Assembly: GCF_033096445.1 (NCBI RefSeq)
Contig: NZ_AP028155.1
Location: 997,880 to 1,061,879, forward strand
DNA from: Butyricimonas faecihominis
GTDB taxonomy: Bacteria; Bacteroidota; Bacteroidia; Bacteroidales; Marinifilaceae
Length of the DNA: 64,000 bases
Direction: 5' to 3'
This document shows positions 8,305-16,741 of the stretch, in pieces (within the stretch, counting starts at the first letter, position 1; each line of letters begins with the position of its first letter). The position numbers and the translations under genes are program-made. The notes beneath the pieces are model-generated. The model searched no databases, was not told the DNA's origin, and saw only the letters and a list, made by a program, of their open reading frames with translations.

Positions 8305-9834
8305 CTATTCCCACTCAATCGTGGCTGGTGGCTTTGAGCTGATGTCATAAACAACGCGGTTAATCCCCCGGACATTATTGATAATCCTGTTAGACACTTT
8401 TGCCAAAAATTCGTATGGCAGGTGACACCAATCGGCTGTCATCCCGTCCGTTGATTCCACGGCACGCAGGGCTACCACACTTTCGTAAGTACGCTCGTCT
8501 CCCATCACCCCGACACTCTTGATCGGGAGTAAGATGGTTCCGGCTTGCCATACTTTATCGTACAGACCTTCTTCTTGAAGCATGGAAATATAAATGTAGT
8601 CGGCCTCCTGCAATAATCTCACTTTCTCTTTCGTGATCTCCCCTAAGATACGAATAGCTAAACCCGGTCCGGGGAAAGGATGACGCTTCAAAAACTTATC
8701 TGCCAATCCAAGACTCTTACCTACCCGGCGAACTTCATCCTTGAATAACAGACGTAAAGGCTCCACGACCTTTAGTTTCATATAATCGGGTAAACCGCCC
8801 ACGTTATGATGTGACTTGATGGTCTGTGACGGTCCGTTTACCGATGATGATTCAATCACATCCGGGTAAATCGTACCTTGCCCCAACCATTTTGCATCTT
8901 TTACTTTATGCGACTCTTCGTCGAACACGTCCACGAATGTTGCTCCGATAATCTTACGTTTTTTCTCGGGATCTTCGATACCTGCCAAACGGGAAAGGAA
9001 AAGATCTCCCGCATCCACGCCGATCACGTTCAAGCCGAGTTCCTTGTAATTTTCAAGCACATCAGAGAACTCGTTTTTCCGCAACAAACCATTGTCCACG
9101 AAAATACAAGTCAAATTCTTACCGATAGCCCGGTGTAATAACATGGCAGCAACCGTGGAGTCTACTCCCCCCGATAAACCAAGAATCACACGGTCTTCGC
9201 CGATCTTTTCCTTCAATTCGGCAACTGTAGTCTCGATAAAAGAATCCGGTGTCCAGTCTTGTTTACAACCACAGATGTCCACCACGAAATTCTTCAACAA
9301 AGCGGTTCCTTCCGTGCTGTGGTACACCTCCGGGTGGAATTGAATACCGAAAGTTTCTTCTCCCTCGATGCGGTAAGCGGCATTCTCCACGTCAGACGTG
9401 CTGGCAACCACCGTGTAATGCGAGGGTAACACCTCTATCGTGTCACCGTGAGACATCCACACCTGTGAATGTTGGCTGATATTTTTGAACAACGGGCAGG
9501 AATTATCAACAAATGATAAATTCGCCCGACCGTACTCTCTCTTGTTCGAGGCTTTGACTTCACCCCCGAAATAATGGGCCAGATACTGAGCCCCGTAACA
9601 TACTCCCAGCAACGGTAATTTTCCTTTTATAGAAGACAAATCCGGTTGCGGGGCCTTCTCGTCACGCACGGAAAAAGGACTTCCCGAAAGGATCACGCCT
9701 TTCACGGACGCATCAAGTGCAGGGTAGTGATTGAAAGGGTAAATCTCGCAATAGACATTCAGTTCCCGCACGCGTCTCGCTATCAACTGCGTGTACTGTG
9801 AACCGAAATCCAGTATTAGAATTTTCTCTTGCAT
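8305..9834 (-). CDS. guaA: GMP synthase (glutamine-hydrolysing)
   Basis: The full-length 509-residue enzyme converts XMP to GMP using ATP and glutamine in purine synthesis. The class I glutamine amidotransferase domain has its nucleophile in [10 protein letters not shown] (Cys79) and the HPE motif in [11 protein letters not shown]. The ATP-pyrophosphatase P-loop [12 protein letters not shown] follows near residue 219. The C-terminal dimerisation domain ends in PPATIEWE, as in the family. A single-gene unit is likely: a promoter-like TATCTTTG lies upstream and a strong hairpin terminator downstream. Confidence 0.98.
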   Translation of the reverse strand: MQEKILILDFGSQYTQLIARRVRELNVYCEIYPFNHYPALDASVKGVILSGSPFSVRDEKAPQPDLSSIKGKLPLLGVCYGAQYLAHYFGGEVKASNKREYGRANLSFVDNSCPLFKNISQHSQVWMSHGDTIEVLPSHYTVVASTSDVENAAYRIEGEETFGIQFHPEVYHSTEGTALLKNFVVDICGCKQDWTPDSFIETTVAELKEKIGEDRVILGLSGGVDSTVAAMLLHRAIGKNLTCIFVDNGLLRKNEFSDVLENYKELGLNVIGVDAGDLFLSRLAGIEDPEKKRKIIGATFVDVFDEESHKVKDAKWLGQGTIYPDVIESSSVNGPSQTIKSHHNVGGLPDYMKLKVVEPLRLLFKDEVRRVGKSLGLADKFLKRHPFPGPGLAIRILGEITKEKVRLLQEADYIYISMLQEEGLYDKVWQAGTILLPIKSVGVMGDERTYESVVALRAVESTDGMTADWCHLPYEFLAKVSNRIINNVRGINRVVYDISSKPPATIEWE

Positions 9835-9858
9835 GTGAATCGCTTATTTATTTTCGGG

Positions 9859-9891
9859 CAAAGATACGTTTTTTTCGCCGGAACTTTAAAA
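9859..9891 (-). promoter_or_regulatory. Probable guaA promoter
   Basis: On the minus strand TATCTTTG (9866-9859) is a perfect Bacteroidetes -7 element 25 bp upstream of the guaA ATG. The -33 region (TTTA/TTTT at about 9887-9891) is only approximate. Confidence 0.55.
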
Positions 9892-9914
9892 AAGTCCTGA
9901 CGAAAAAGTTACAG

Positions 9915-10059
9915 GTTACAAGTTAACAGGTTACAGGCTATTGATATACTTATAACTTCTTGATATGCAGTGTTAAAAAATGACGTTATTTCGTAACCTA
10001 AAATCCCTGTAAACCGTAATTCACTTGCACTTTACAATTTTAACCTGTTAACTTGTAAC
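9915..10059. repeat. Inverted pair of GTTACAAGTT-family repeats upstream of the sodium symporter
   Basis: GTTACAAGTTAACAGGTT (9915-9932) recurs as an exact 18-bp inverted copy AACCTGTTAACTTGTAAC at 10042-10059. The pair encloses 109 bp of the guaA/symporter intergenic region, and a further partial copy (GTTACAGG) touches the left arm. Related words occur in at least three other gaps in this window, so this is a dispersed family. Confidence 0.8.
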
Positions 10060-10070
10060 TTTTTCTTCTT

Positions 10071-11417
10071 ATGCACAACACGAGAGATAGTTTTGGCTCT
10101 AAATTCGGGGCAATAGCTGCCCTAGCTGGTTCCGCGGTCGGCTTGGGAAATATCTGGAAATTTCCCTACGAGGCAGGGAATAATGGCGGGGGTGCCTTTC
10201 TTCTGGTATACATATTTTTCACGGTAGCCATAGGATTACCGGTAATGCTTTCGGAATTTGCTCTAGGACGCTATTCCGGAAGAAACGCTTTCGGGACCTT
10301 CGACCGACTGGAGCCCAAAACAGTCTGGCGTTATTTCGGGGTACTGGTTCTTCTTGCCGCCACGATGATTCTCTCCTTTTACGGGACGGTTGCCGGCTGG
10401 ACGTTGGAATATGTCTTTAAATCTTTCACCTTCTCTTTTCATGTCGGCACCGATGTTGACTTGAACACTATGTTTTCGGACTTTATCACGAATCCCTATA
10501 AACCCGTGTTCTGGCAAATCGTGTTCATGGCTCTCACCGGTTTTATCGTGCTGGCAGGAGTAAAAAAAGGTATCGAACGATACACCAAACTCATGATGCC
10601 CCTCCTTTTCGTGCTTATCTTGATACTCGGAATCCGGGCATGCACGCTGGATGGGGCCATGGAAGGGATAAAATTTTTTTTCTTACCCAAGTTCTCGGAA
10701 CTTACTTCACAGGGAGTACTTTCTGCTCTGGGACAGGCCTTTTTCTCCTTATCAATCGGTATGGGTGTCCTCTTGACTTACGCCTCTTACATCAAAAAAG
10801 ATGAAAACCTGACTTCTATATCCTTGCAAGTGATTTGCGCGGACACGTTGATCGCCGTGTTGGCAGGAATTGCCATATTTCCCGCCGTGTTCGCTTTCAA
10901 CATTGCACCGGATTCCGGGCCGGGCCTTGTATTCCTCACGTTGCCACAAGTGTTCCAAAGCATGGCTTTCGGGCAACTATGGGCGATTCTTTTCTTTCTC
11001 CTGCTAACCATGGCCGCTCTCACGTCCTCTATTTCCCTTCTGGAAGTAATCGTTGCCTTTTTCGTGGAAGAAAAGCACATCAGCCGCCGCAAAGCGACCG
11101 TCATATCCACGGTAATCGTCACGATCTTCGGAATTTTATGCACCCTTTCTTTTGGACCGTTAAAAGAAGTCCATATCGGCAACTTGTCGGTCTTCGGGAT
11201 ATTTGATTACGTCAGTTCCAACATACTGCTGCCCGTGGGTGGAATCTTGATCTCCATTTACGTGGGATGGAGATTCGATCGCCGTTTACTGGAAGCGGAA
11301 TTAACCAATAATGGAGAATTGAAACTATGGTTACTGAAACCGTTGATATTCGTCCTGAAATATGTAGCACCCCTGTTTATCCTCGTGATTCTATTACACT
11401 CGCTGGGACTATTCTGA
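10071..11417 (+). CDS. Neurotransmitter:sodium symporter family transporter
   Basis: The 448-residue inner-membrane protein has about eleven hydrophobic segments. Its first helices carry the family signature: AALAGSAVGLGNIWKFPYEA followed by GGGAFLLVYI and the helix-2 motif GLPVMLSEFALGR. Members of the SNF/NSS family move amino acids or related amines with sodium. The length is shorter than eukaryotic members and normal for bacterial forms. It stands alone between guaA and a long intergenic hairpin, and its upstream region is occupied by an inverted repeat pair. The substrate cannot be predicted from sequence. Confidence 0.93.
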   Translation: MHNTRDSFGSKFGAIAALAGSAVGLGNIWKFPYEAGNNGGGAFLLVYIFFTVAIGLPVMLSEFALGRYSGRNAFGTFDRLEPKTVWRYFGVLVLLAATMILSFYGTVAGWTLEYVFKSFTFSFHVGTDVDLNTMFSDFITNPYKPVFWQIVFMALTGFIVLAGVKKGIERYTKLMMPLLFVLILILGIRACTLDGAMEGIKFFFLPKFSELTSQGVLSALGQAFFSLSIGMGVLLTYASYIKKDENLTSISLQVICADTLIAVLAGIAIFPAVFAFNIAPDSGPGLVFLTLPQVFQSMAFGQLWAILFFLLLTMAALTSSISLLEVIVAFFVEEKHISRRKATVISTVIVTIFGILCTLSFGPLKEVHIGNLSVFGIFDYVSSNILLPVGGILISIYVGWRFDRRLLEAELTNNGELKLWLLKPLIFVLKYVAPLFILVILLHSLGLF

Positions 11418-11457
11418 TTATTCTCTCAACAATGTAGTTTCCTAAAATTGGTTTACT

Positions 11458-11474
11458 AAGTTTACAGTAAACTT
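11458..11474. other. Short palindrome after the sodium symporter
   Basis: AAGTTTAC (11458-11465) and GTAAACTT (11467-11474) are perfect 8-bp inverted arms around one base, followed by TTT on the plus strand. It may help termination of the symporter transcript, though its G+C content is low. Confidence 0.4.
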
Positions 11475-11532
11475 TTTCAGGACAATACAAGGACAATACA
11501 CTATGGATTCGCTACCTCAAGTACATACCAAC

Positions 11533-11592
11533 AACATACCATGAACACATCATCAACAATGGTCAGTGTTGATGATGTGTTCATGGTATGTT
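11533..11592. repeat. Perfect 26-bp inverted repeat (long hairpin)
   Basis: Arms 11533-11558 and 11567-11592 are exact inverted copies around an 8-base loop (ATGGTCAG). There is no T-run, so it is not a standard terminator. It lies between two convergent genes (symporter and thiE). The near-perfect identity of so long a stem suggests recent insertion, or selection for RNA structure. Confidence 0.85.
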
Positions 11593-11661
11593 TAGATTAT
11601 ATTTTAAAGGTAAGGCAAGGATAGCCTAACCATCAGGCAGGGGTTAGTATAGTAAAATTAA

Positions 11662-12279
11662 TTAGTGAAGTTCACCGCTTTTTTCCAATAATTCCCGTGC
11701 AGCTCGTTCCGGATCGTCGGCAGAGACAATCGCCGAGATTACCGCCACGCTATCCGCCCCGGCCTGAAATATTGACGCCACGTTATCGGGATGAATTCCC
11801 CCGATGGCAACTAACGGATGGCGGGAAACGGACCTGATCCAGCGCAAGCCGTCCAATCCCCATTCCACGATAGTATTTGTTTTCGTCGTGGTTGAAAACA
11901 CGGGACTTGCTGCCACGTAATCCAAATCATAGTCATTGGCCTCCAGCACCTGTTCCGGTGATTCCACGGATAAGCCGATAATTTTCCCTTCCGGCAGTAA
12001 CCGCTTAACCATCTCGTAGGGCATATCGCTTTGTCCCACGTGTACCCCATCAGCATCAGCCGCCAACGCAACATCCACACGGTCATTAATAATCAGAGGG
12101 ACCCCGTAAGGAGTCAACACTTCTTTCAACCGAATTGCCCGTTCAATAAATTCTCGGGTTGACGACTCTTTTTCCCGTAACTGTACCATGCTCACCCCGC
12201 CTTTTACGGCGGCCTCGACCGTACGGTACAAGTCCTTCCCTAATAACAACCCTTCATCCGTAACCAAATAAATTCGCAT
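11662..12279 (-). CDS. thiE: Thiamine-phosphate synthase
   Basis: From the ATG at 12279 the protein is about 205 residues, the usual family length; a start nine codons earlier would overlap thiM. An AAGAGGA stretch lies just before 12279. The enzyme joins hydroxymethylpyrimidine pyrophosphate to thiazole phosphate to form thiamine phosphate. Diagnostic segments are RIYLVTDE, VSMVQLREKESSTREFI, INDRVDVALAADADGVHVGQSDMP cut at its core VHVGQSDMP, YVAASPVFSTTTK and VAIGGIHPDNV. It follows thiM by 7 bp in a thiazole-salvage operon. No TPP riboswitch is visible upstream of the pair. Confidence 0.96.
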   Translation of the reverse strand: MRIYLVTDEGLLLGKDLYRTVEAAVKGGVSMVQLREKESSTREFIERAIRLKEVLTPYGVPLIINDRVDVALAADADGVHVGQSDMPYEMVKRLLPEGKIIGLSVESPEQVLEANDYDLDYVAASPVFSTTTKTNTIVEWGLDGLRWIRSVSRHPLVAIGGIHPDNVASIFQAGADSVAVISAIVSADDPERAARELLEKSGELH

Positions 12280-12286
12280 ATTCCTC

Positions 12287-13081
12287 TTATTCTGAAACTC
12301 GTACAATCTGCATGAATTGTTCCCGACTCAAGTTATACATTACATCATATAGATGAAGTTGCAATGTTCCAGGGCCTTGAGACATCCCCACGGCAATCTC
12401 GCCACATACCCCCATGAAAGAAGTAGCACTAACGGCCGCCATAAACGGATTCTTTACAACCGCAGCAAACGCCCCCAAAATAGCCGAGGCCGTACACCCC
12501 AACCCAGTCACTTTCTCCATCATCGGCGAACCGTTATGCAGGTATACTACCCGATCGCCTTCTACTACTAGATCCGTCTCCCCGCTAACGCAAACGATAC
12601 ATCCGACTCGCTGGCTTAACGCTTTGGCTGCATCAAGGCTATTTAAAGAAGATTCGGAACTATCCACTCCCTTGGATTGTGTTGATAATCCTGCCATAGT
12701 CATGATCTCAGATGCATTGCCCCGTATAAAAGTCGGAGTTCCGGCTGCCAGTATATCCCGCAACGTTTGATTACGAAAGCTCGTGGCCCCGGCTCCCACG
12801 GGATCAAGTACCACGGGATGCCCCACTTCGTTTGCCCGCCGGATGGCCGCTTTCATGGATTCCACGGTAAAACGATCCAGTGTACCAATATTAATTACTG
12901 TGGCACGACATAAAGCCACCATCTCGTCAATCTCTTCCAAGGCGTGTGCCATAATCGGTGATGCACCAGCGGCAAGCAACGCATTTGCCGTGTTATTCAT
13001 CACCACGGCATTCGTTATATTATGCACCAGCGGGGATTCTTCCTTCACCCGCTGGATATTTTCCCAAATTTGATCCAACAT
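12287..13081 (-). CDS. thiM: Hydroxyethylthiazole kinase
   Basis: The start at 13081 (MLDQIWENIQRVKEESPLVH) gives 264 residues. A longer frame would add fifteen residues encoded by a low-complexity intergenic repeat and is rejected. The enzyme phosphorylates the thiazole alcohol so that ThiE can use it. Family motifs are HNITNAVVMNNTANALLAAG near the start, VVLDPVGAGATSFR, FIRGNASEIMTMAG, VCVSGETDLVV and TGLGCTASAILGAF with the catalytic Cys-containing anion hole. It precedes thiE directly, forming a salvage pair; ThiD is not nearby. Confidence 0.96.
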   Translation of the reverse strand: MLDQIWENIQRVKEESPLVHNITNAVVMNNTANALLAAGASPIMAHALEEIDEMVALCRATVINIGTLDRFTVESMKAAIRRANEVGHPVVLDPVGAGATSFRNQTLRDILAAGTPTFIRGNASEIMTMAGLSTQSKGVDSSESSLNSLDAAKALSQRVGCIVCVSGETDLVVEGDRVVYLHNGSPMMEKVTGLGCTASAILGAFAAVVKNPFMAAVSATSFMGVCGEIAVGMSQGPGTLQLHLYDVMYNLSREQFMQIVRVSE

Positions 13082-13254
13082 GATAATTGAAAATTGAAAG
13101 TTGAAAATTGAAAATGAAAGAATCAATTAATTTATAATTTATGAATTGCGATTTACGATTAAGAAAAGCGTTAGTTGATAGGTAAAAATCACTTAATCTT
13201 AAATCATAAATCAAGAAATCAGTGGGATCTAAAATCATTAAATCTAAAATTAAT

Positions 13255-14439
13255 CTATTCTTCTTCCTCCAAGTAAATCGTGTACCGATCCCAGAAATTG
13301 TGATCGGTGGGTACTTCCTCGTAATAGACTCTTCCGGCAATCGGGGTGGTCTTGTTCACGCTGACTTTAGTAGTTTGGTACTGCATCTCTCCCTTAATCC
13401 GGTCGCCACCATCCTTGTAAGTGTAGACGATACTTACGCCACTAAGGAAATAATATGAACTAACACGTTTATAGTTCGTCGTGATTGTGGCCATCACCTC
13501 GTGACGGGGACTATCTCCGGCAAGCAGCAAATTACGTCCCAACAAGTTAAACGCAGAAGAAGTTACGTGCATCACGTTCTTGATAATCGCGAAACTCTTT
13601 AATTCCACGTACAATTCCCCACTGAATTTCGTTACGTTTGCCGTACCGGAATTTGACAAGGAAGGTTTCAGACATTCATAAGTAACAATCTGCACGGAAT
13701 CCCCTTCATACATGAATTTTCCTTTACTTCTCAGTTTGAAGTCTCGGAAATTTTGTAAGTCCAGTATATTACGAGTATTACGAACAATATCTGCCGTAAT
13801 TATATCATCGAAATAGATCAAACCGTCAACAGCAGAACCGCTTTCCCCGCTCCGGCGAACCTGCGAGAAATTATAATTCAACGCTTTAAACGTTTGCTCC
13901 ACGTTTGAACGCTTATACCCTTCACTATCATAAATATCCACGATCGCTTCCTTAAATTTCTTCTCCCCGTCGTTTACCTCTACACCATACTCGAAATATC
14001 CCTCGTAATTATAGGGACGTGGAATATAGTTCCTCCCGATATTCTTCACCACATTCTCCAGTAATTTCTTCAATACCAGAGACTCGGCCGTCACGTCAAC
14101 CTCCCCAATCCCGTAAGTAACCGGTTTTAGAAAAATTTGCACCTCCCCTTTATCTCTTGCCTCATACACCTTCATCTCTGCAGATGCATATCCCACCGCA
14201 GACACTCTCATCATGTAAGTTGCCAATTTTTCCGACACGATCAACTCAAACAAACCATCCATATCCGAGGCTGCTCCCGCTGCAGTACCGATAATCCCGA
14301 TATTCGCAAAAGCAATAGGCTGTCGTGTTGTCTCATCCAGTACAACACCTTTCACCCGAATCTTCCCGTCATTCTGAGCTTGCATGACCGAGAACACTCC
14401 TAAAAACAAAATAATTAATGATAGTATTTTTTTATTCAT
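13255..14439 (-). CDS. Exported protein with N-terminal carboxypeptidase-D-like regulatory domain
   Basis: This 394-residue protein (start MNKKILSLIILF at 14439; an ATG six codons earlier is possible) has a signal peptide ending near VMQAQ. A carboxypeptidase-regulatory-like beta-sandwich follows at about 27-115 (VKGVVLDETTRQPIAFANI, DMDGLFELIV). The remaining 270 residues are a beta-rich region with no motif I recognise; layout and length resemble DUF5686-type envelope proteins, but that is a guess. It is a single gene with its own promoter. Likely location is the periplasm or outer membrane, and function is unknown. Confidence 0.8.
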   Translation of the reverse strand: MNKKILSLIILFLGVFSVMQAQNDGKIRVKGVVLDETTRQPIAFANIGIIGTAAGAASDMDGLFELIVSEKLATYMMRVSAVGYASAEMKVYEARDKGEVQIFLKPVTYGIGEVDVTAESLVLKKLLENVVKNIGRNYIPRPYNYEGYFEYGVEVNDGEKKFKEAIVDIYDSEGYKRSNVEQTFKALNYNFSQVRRSGESGSAVDGLIYFDDIITADIVRNTRNILDLQNFRDFKLRSKGKFMYEGDSVQIVTYECLKPSLSNSGTANVTKFSGELYVELKSFAIIKNVMHVTSSAFNLLGRNLLLAGDSPRHEVMATITTNYKRVSSYYFLSGVSIVYTYKDGGDRIKGEMQYQTTKVSVNKTTPIAGRVYYEEVPTDHNFWDRYTIYLEEEE

Positions 14440-14473
14440 AACATTTCTATTATTCAAAATTAATTTTCCCCTG

Positions 14474-14503
14474 CAAAGATATAAAAAAGTTGCAGGTTAC
14501 AAG
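14474..14503 (-). promoter_or_regulatory. Promoter of the carboxypeptidase-D-like gene
   Basis: On the minus strand TATCTTTG (14481-14474) lies 18 bp after CTTG (14503-14500), close to the Bacteroidetes consensus. The -33 element lies inside a copy of the GTTACAAGTT repeat family. Confidence 0.55.
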
Positions 14504-14565
14504 TTCACCAGTCGCAGTTATTAAAAACAATGCTCCTTTCAATTAAATGATTCAACCTGTAACTT
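14488..14565. repeat. GTTACAAGTT-family repeat copies between the carboxypeptidase-D-like gene and fic
   Basis: AAGTTGCAGGTTACAAGTT at about 14488-14506 and AACCTGTAACTT at 14554-14565 are opposed members of the dispersed family also seen at 9915, 10042, 19116 and 32347. Confidence 0.6.
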
Positions 14566-14586
14566 CAAAGTTCTAAGCAGCGCTGA

Positions 14587-15480
14587 TTACTTTGAATACT
14601 TGATTCTAAATCCAGTTAAAATTTCTTTGTAATTATCTTGTGCAGTAAGGCACGTATCAAGCAAATAGTTTCTGACATGACTCCATTCCTGCAATCCACG
14701 ATAATAGAACATCTTCAACTCTTCCGTGATGATAAACGGGACAAAACCATTCGCCAGACACTCTTTGAACATGATTAACCGACCAACACGTCCATTACCA
14801 TCCTGAAACGGATGAATGGACTCGAATCTTTGATGCAAGTCAATAATATCCTCGAAAGTCTTAGACTTCTTCGCATTATATTCTAATAACAAAGTTTTAA
14901 CTTCATAGTGTACCAATTCCGGTGGTGTTGTCAAGATTCCGCCCACCTCGTTCGGTAAACGCTTGTAATCACCAACAGCAAACCAATCTTTACGGTGGTC
15001 AGACGTTCCGGATTTCAAAATATAATGCAATTCTTTGATATATTTTTCTGAAAGTCGCTCTTCTGCCCGGTCAATAATCAGATCAATACAACGAAAGTGG
15101 TTGGTCGTCTCGATAATATCATCCACGTTCACACTTTCATCTGTTATCCCGATCGTGTTGGTTTCAAAAATGTAACGCGTTTGGTCGTGAGTTAAGCGAC
15201 TTCCCTCGATGTAATTGGAATTATACGTGAGGTCTATTTGTGTACGATGATAAATGCCCCCCTTCAACTTCATTTTCTTCTGTTCTCGCAATATAGCAAG
15301 TAATGGCATAACCTCCATTGGGGAAGACTTACGCATGGGCAATCCTGCAGCTTTTGGAATATTCCAAGTTTTACCCGTTAAAAACACCCCCTCGATCTTC
15401 CCGGTCGCGCAATAGTTACGTGCAGTACGCTCCGAAATACCGTATTTCCTAGCAAATTCATTCACTGAAATATATTCCAT
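14587..15480 (-). CDS. Fic-domain AMP-transferase with N-terminal helix-turn-helix and class II inhibitory motif
   Basis: The 297-residue protein begins with a small helix-turn-helix of the excisionase/MerR type (EYISVNEFARKYGISERTAR). Next comes the inhibitory motif (S/T)xxxE(G/N) as SNYIEG with E92, then the Fic core HPFQDGNGRVGR starting at catalytic His223. Fic enzymes transfer AMP, or another nucleotide moiety, from a nucleotide to a hydroxyl side chain of a target protein. The internal SNYIEG helix places it in the class II self-inhibited group, whose glutamate blocks the nucleotide pocket. The DNA-binding domain suggests autoregulation, and a palindrome covers its promoter. The target is unknown. 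Confidence 0.92.
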   Translation of the reverse strand: MEYISVNEFARKYGISERTARNYCATGKIEGVFLTGKTWNIPKAAGLPMRKSSPMEVMPLLAILREQKKMKLKGGIYHRTQIDLTYNSNYIEGSRLTHDQTRYIFETNTIGITDESVNVDDIIETTNHFRCIDLIIDRAEERLSEKYIKELHYILKSGTSDHRKDWFAVGDYKRLPNEVGGILTTPPELVHYEVKTLLLEYNAKKSKTFEDIIDLHQRFESIHPFQDGNGRVGRLIMFKECLANGFVPFIITEELKMFYYRGLQEWSHVRNYLLDTCLTAQDNYKEILTGFRIKYSK

Positions 15481-15518
15481 ATTAAAATTATCGGCAAGTT
15501 TTACATTCAGATTTCAAA

Positions 15519-15550
15519 CAAAGGTAGTTGTTTTTGCCGTTACCGGCAAA
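15519..15550 (-). promoter_or_regulatory. fic promoter
   Basis: On the minus strand TTTG (15550-15547), a 20-bp spacer and TACCTTTG (15526-15519) give a perfect Bacteroidetes promoter about 40 bp before the fic ATG. Its -33 box lies within the palindrome at 15531-15552. Confidence 0.75.
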
Positions 15551-15552
15551 AA
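15531..15552. promoter_or_regulatory. Candidate operator palindrome over the fic -33 element
   Basis: TTTTTGCCG (15531-15539) and CGGCAAAAA (15544-15552) are perfect 9-bp inverted arms around TTAC. The palindrome overlaps the -33 element and spacer of the fic promoter, a classic repressor position. The helix-turn-helix of the Fic protein itself is the obvious candidate binder. A terminator role is less likely because it sits upstream of both divergent genes. Confidence 0.5.
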
Positions 15553-15643
15553 AACAGACCATGTTTATCGCACATCACACTCAAAAATACACCAGATCGC
15601 CTTTCATTAACAATAAATTAAGATTCTGGCATCCCCTACATTC

Positions 15644-15674
15644 TTTGTTATACACAAATTATTTACTACTTTTG
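15644..15674 (+). promoter_or_regulatory. Promoter of the coiled-coil lipoprotein gene
   Basis: TTTG (15644-15647), a 19-bp spacer and TACTTTTG (15667-15674) match the Bacteroidetes consensus perfectly, 40 bp before the ATG at 15715. Confidence 0.78.
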
Positions 15675-15714
15675 TCACACGACAACAGAAAAGTTCAATT
15701 AAAACATTTCAAAT

Positions 15715-16365
15715 ATGAGAAAAGGATTATTTTATATATCAGGCATCTTAATATTTACATTACTTCTTTCCTCCTGTGTTTCTAAAAAGAAATACGAGGA
15801 GTTAGCCAGAGCGAAAAGGAGCATTGATCGAGAAGTGGCAACTTTGGAGAATGACAAAAAATCATTGGAATCCGAGATGCAGAAACTCAAAGATGACTTC
15901 AATGCCGTTCGCTATCAGTTGACGGCTAACAATGCCGCCAAGGACAAACAGATTGATGACCTGAACACCCAATTACGTGCTTTACAAAGCAAGGAATCGG
16001 CCTTAAAATCAGAGTTAAAGGACGTGTCAGAACAGGTGAAATCCAAAGTACAAAGCAGCGAAGGGCAATTGGCAGAACTACAACTTCAACTAAAAAGGAC
16101 AACCGAGGAACGGGACCAAATCCGGAAACAGTTGACTGACTATAAAACCAACGCTGACTGGGACAACCGCAAATTGAGCAACGAGGTGGAACACATCAAA
16201 TCGAGCCTCAAATTCAAAGACAGCGAGATTGCCCGTTTGGAAAAAGAAATTGCCGGGGTAAAAAAACAGCTAGCAAACGCCAAGAGCCAGTTAACCAAGA
16301 AAACCCAAGAGGTTGAAAAACTGACAAACCAAGTAAATCTTCTGAAAAAAGAACTTAGTAGGTAA
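15715..16365 (+). CDS. Coiled-coil lipoprotein
   Basis: The 216-residue protein has a lipoprotein signal peptide with lipobox LLLSSC (Cys near residue 21). Almost all the rest is a continuous heptad-rich coiled coil (LARAKRSIDREVATLENDKK and similar repeats to the end). It is probably anchored in the outer or inner membrane and forms a long periplasmic rod. It shares an operon with the small membrane protein six bases downstream. No enzymatic domain is visible; a scaffold role in the envelope is inference. Confidence 0.85.
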   Translation: MRKGLFYISGILIFTLLLSSCVSKKKYEELARAKRSIDREVATLENDKKSLESEMQKLKDDFNAVRYQLTANNAAKDKQIDDLNTQLRALQSKESALKSELKDVSEQVKSKVQSSEGQLAELQLQLKRTTEERDQIRKQLTDYKTNADWDNRKLSNEVEHIKSSLKFKDSEIARLEKEIAGVKKQLANAKSQLTKKTQEVEKLTNQVNLLKKELSR

Positions 16366-16371
16366 TTAAAA

Positions 16372-16734
16372 ATGATTTATATCATTATCAGCATAATAGG
16401 GCTACTAGTAATAGTTGCCCTTTTTACATACTCTTCAAAATCAAAAACGAAAACAGAAGAGCCTCCCGTCGTAGTTCCCCCTGCTGATTGTTGTGGGACT
16501 CATGCCATCTGTGAAAAAGGGCTGAAAAAAATAGATGAAAAGATCGAATATTTCGATGATGAAGAACTCGATCAATACAGGGGTATTCCCTCCGACAGTT
16601 TCAATGACCAACAAATCGACCAATTCCGGGAAATCCTCTACTCGATCCGTCCTGAAGAGTTATCCGATTGGTTTATCAGCTTGGAAAAGCGAGGAATCGA
16701 ACTACCAGATGTTCTGAAACAGGAACTCAATTAG
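16372..16734 (+). CDS. Small membrane-anchored acidic protein with CCGTHAICEK motif
   Basis: The 120-residue protein starts with one membrane helix (IIISIIGLLVIVALFTY), then a proline-rich linker and a cysteine motif (ADCCGTHAICEKG), followed by an acidic, helical C-terminal part ending in LPDVLKQELN. I recall proteins with this layout beside DUF2851 genes in other Bacteroidetes, as here, but cannot verify it. The CC...C cluster could bind a metal or form disulfides. It follows the coiled-coil lipoprotein by six bases and converges on the DUF2851 gene with only seven bases between the stops. Function is unknown. Confidence 0.72.
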   Translation: MIYIIISIIGLLVIVALFTYSSKSKTKTEEPPVVVPPADCCGTHAICEKGLKKIDEKIEYFDDEELDQYRGIPSDSFNDQQIDQFREILYSIRPEELSDWFISLEKRGIELPDVLKQELN

Positions 16735-16741
16735 TGTCGAA

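Noticed and set aside
13082-13126. A 15-codon N-terminal extension of thiM
   Set aside because: The residues ILSFSIFNFQFSII come from a TTGAAAATTGAAA repeat, and ThiM family similarity begins at MLDQIWENIQ.
13082-13254. A TPP riboswitch upstream of thiM-thiE
   Set aside because: I looked for the CTGAGA and ACCTGA core elements in this gap on the minus strand and found only AT-rich repeats.
14458-14586. A small RNA gene in the fic/carboxypeptidase-D gap
   Set aside because: The structure seen there is explained by opposed copies of the dispersed GTTACAAGTT family and the promoter at 14474.
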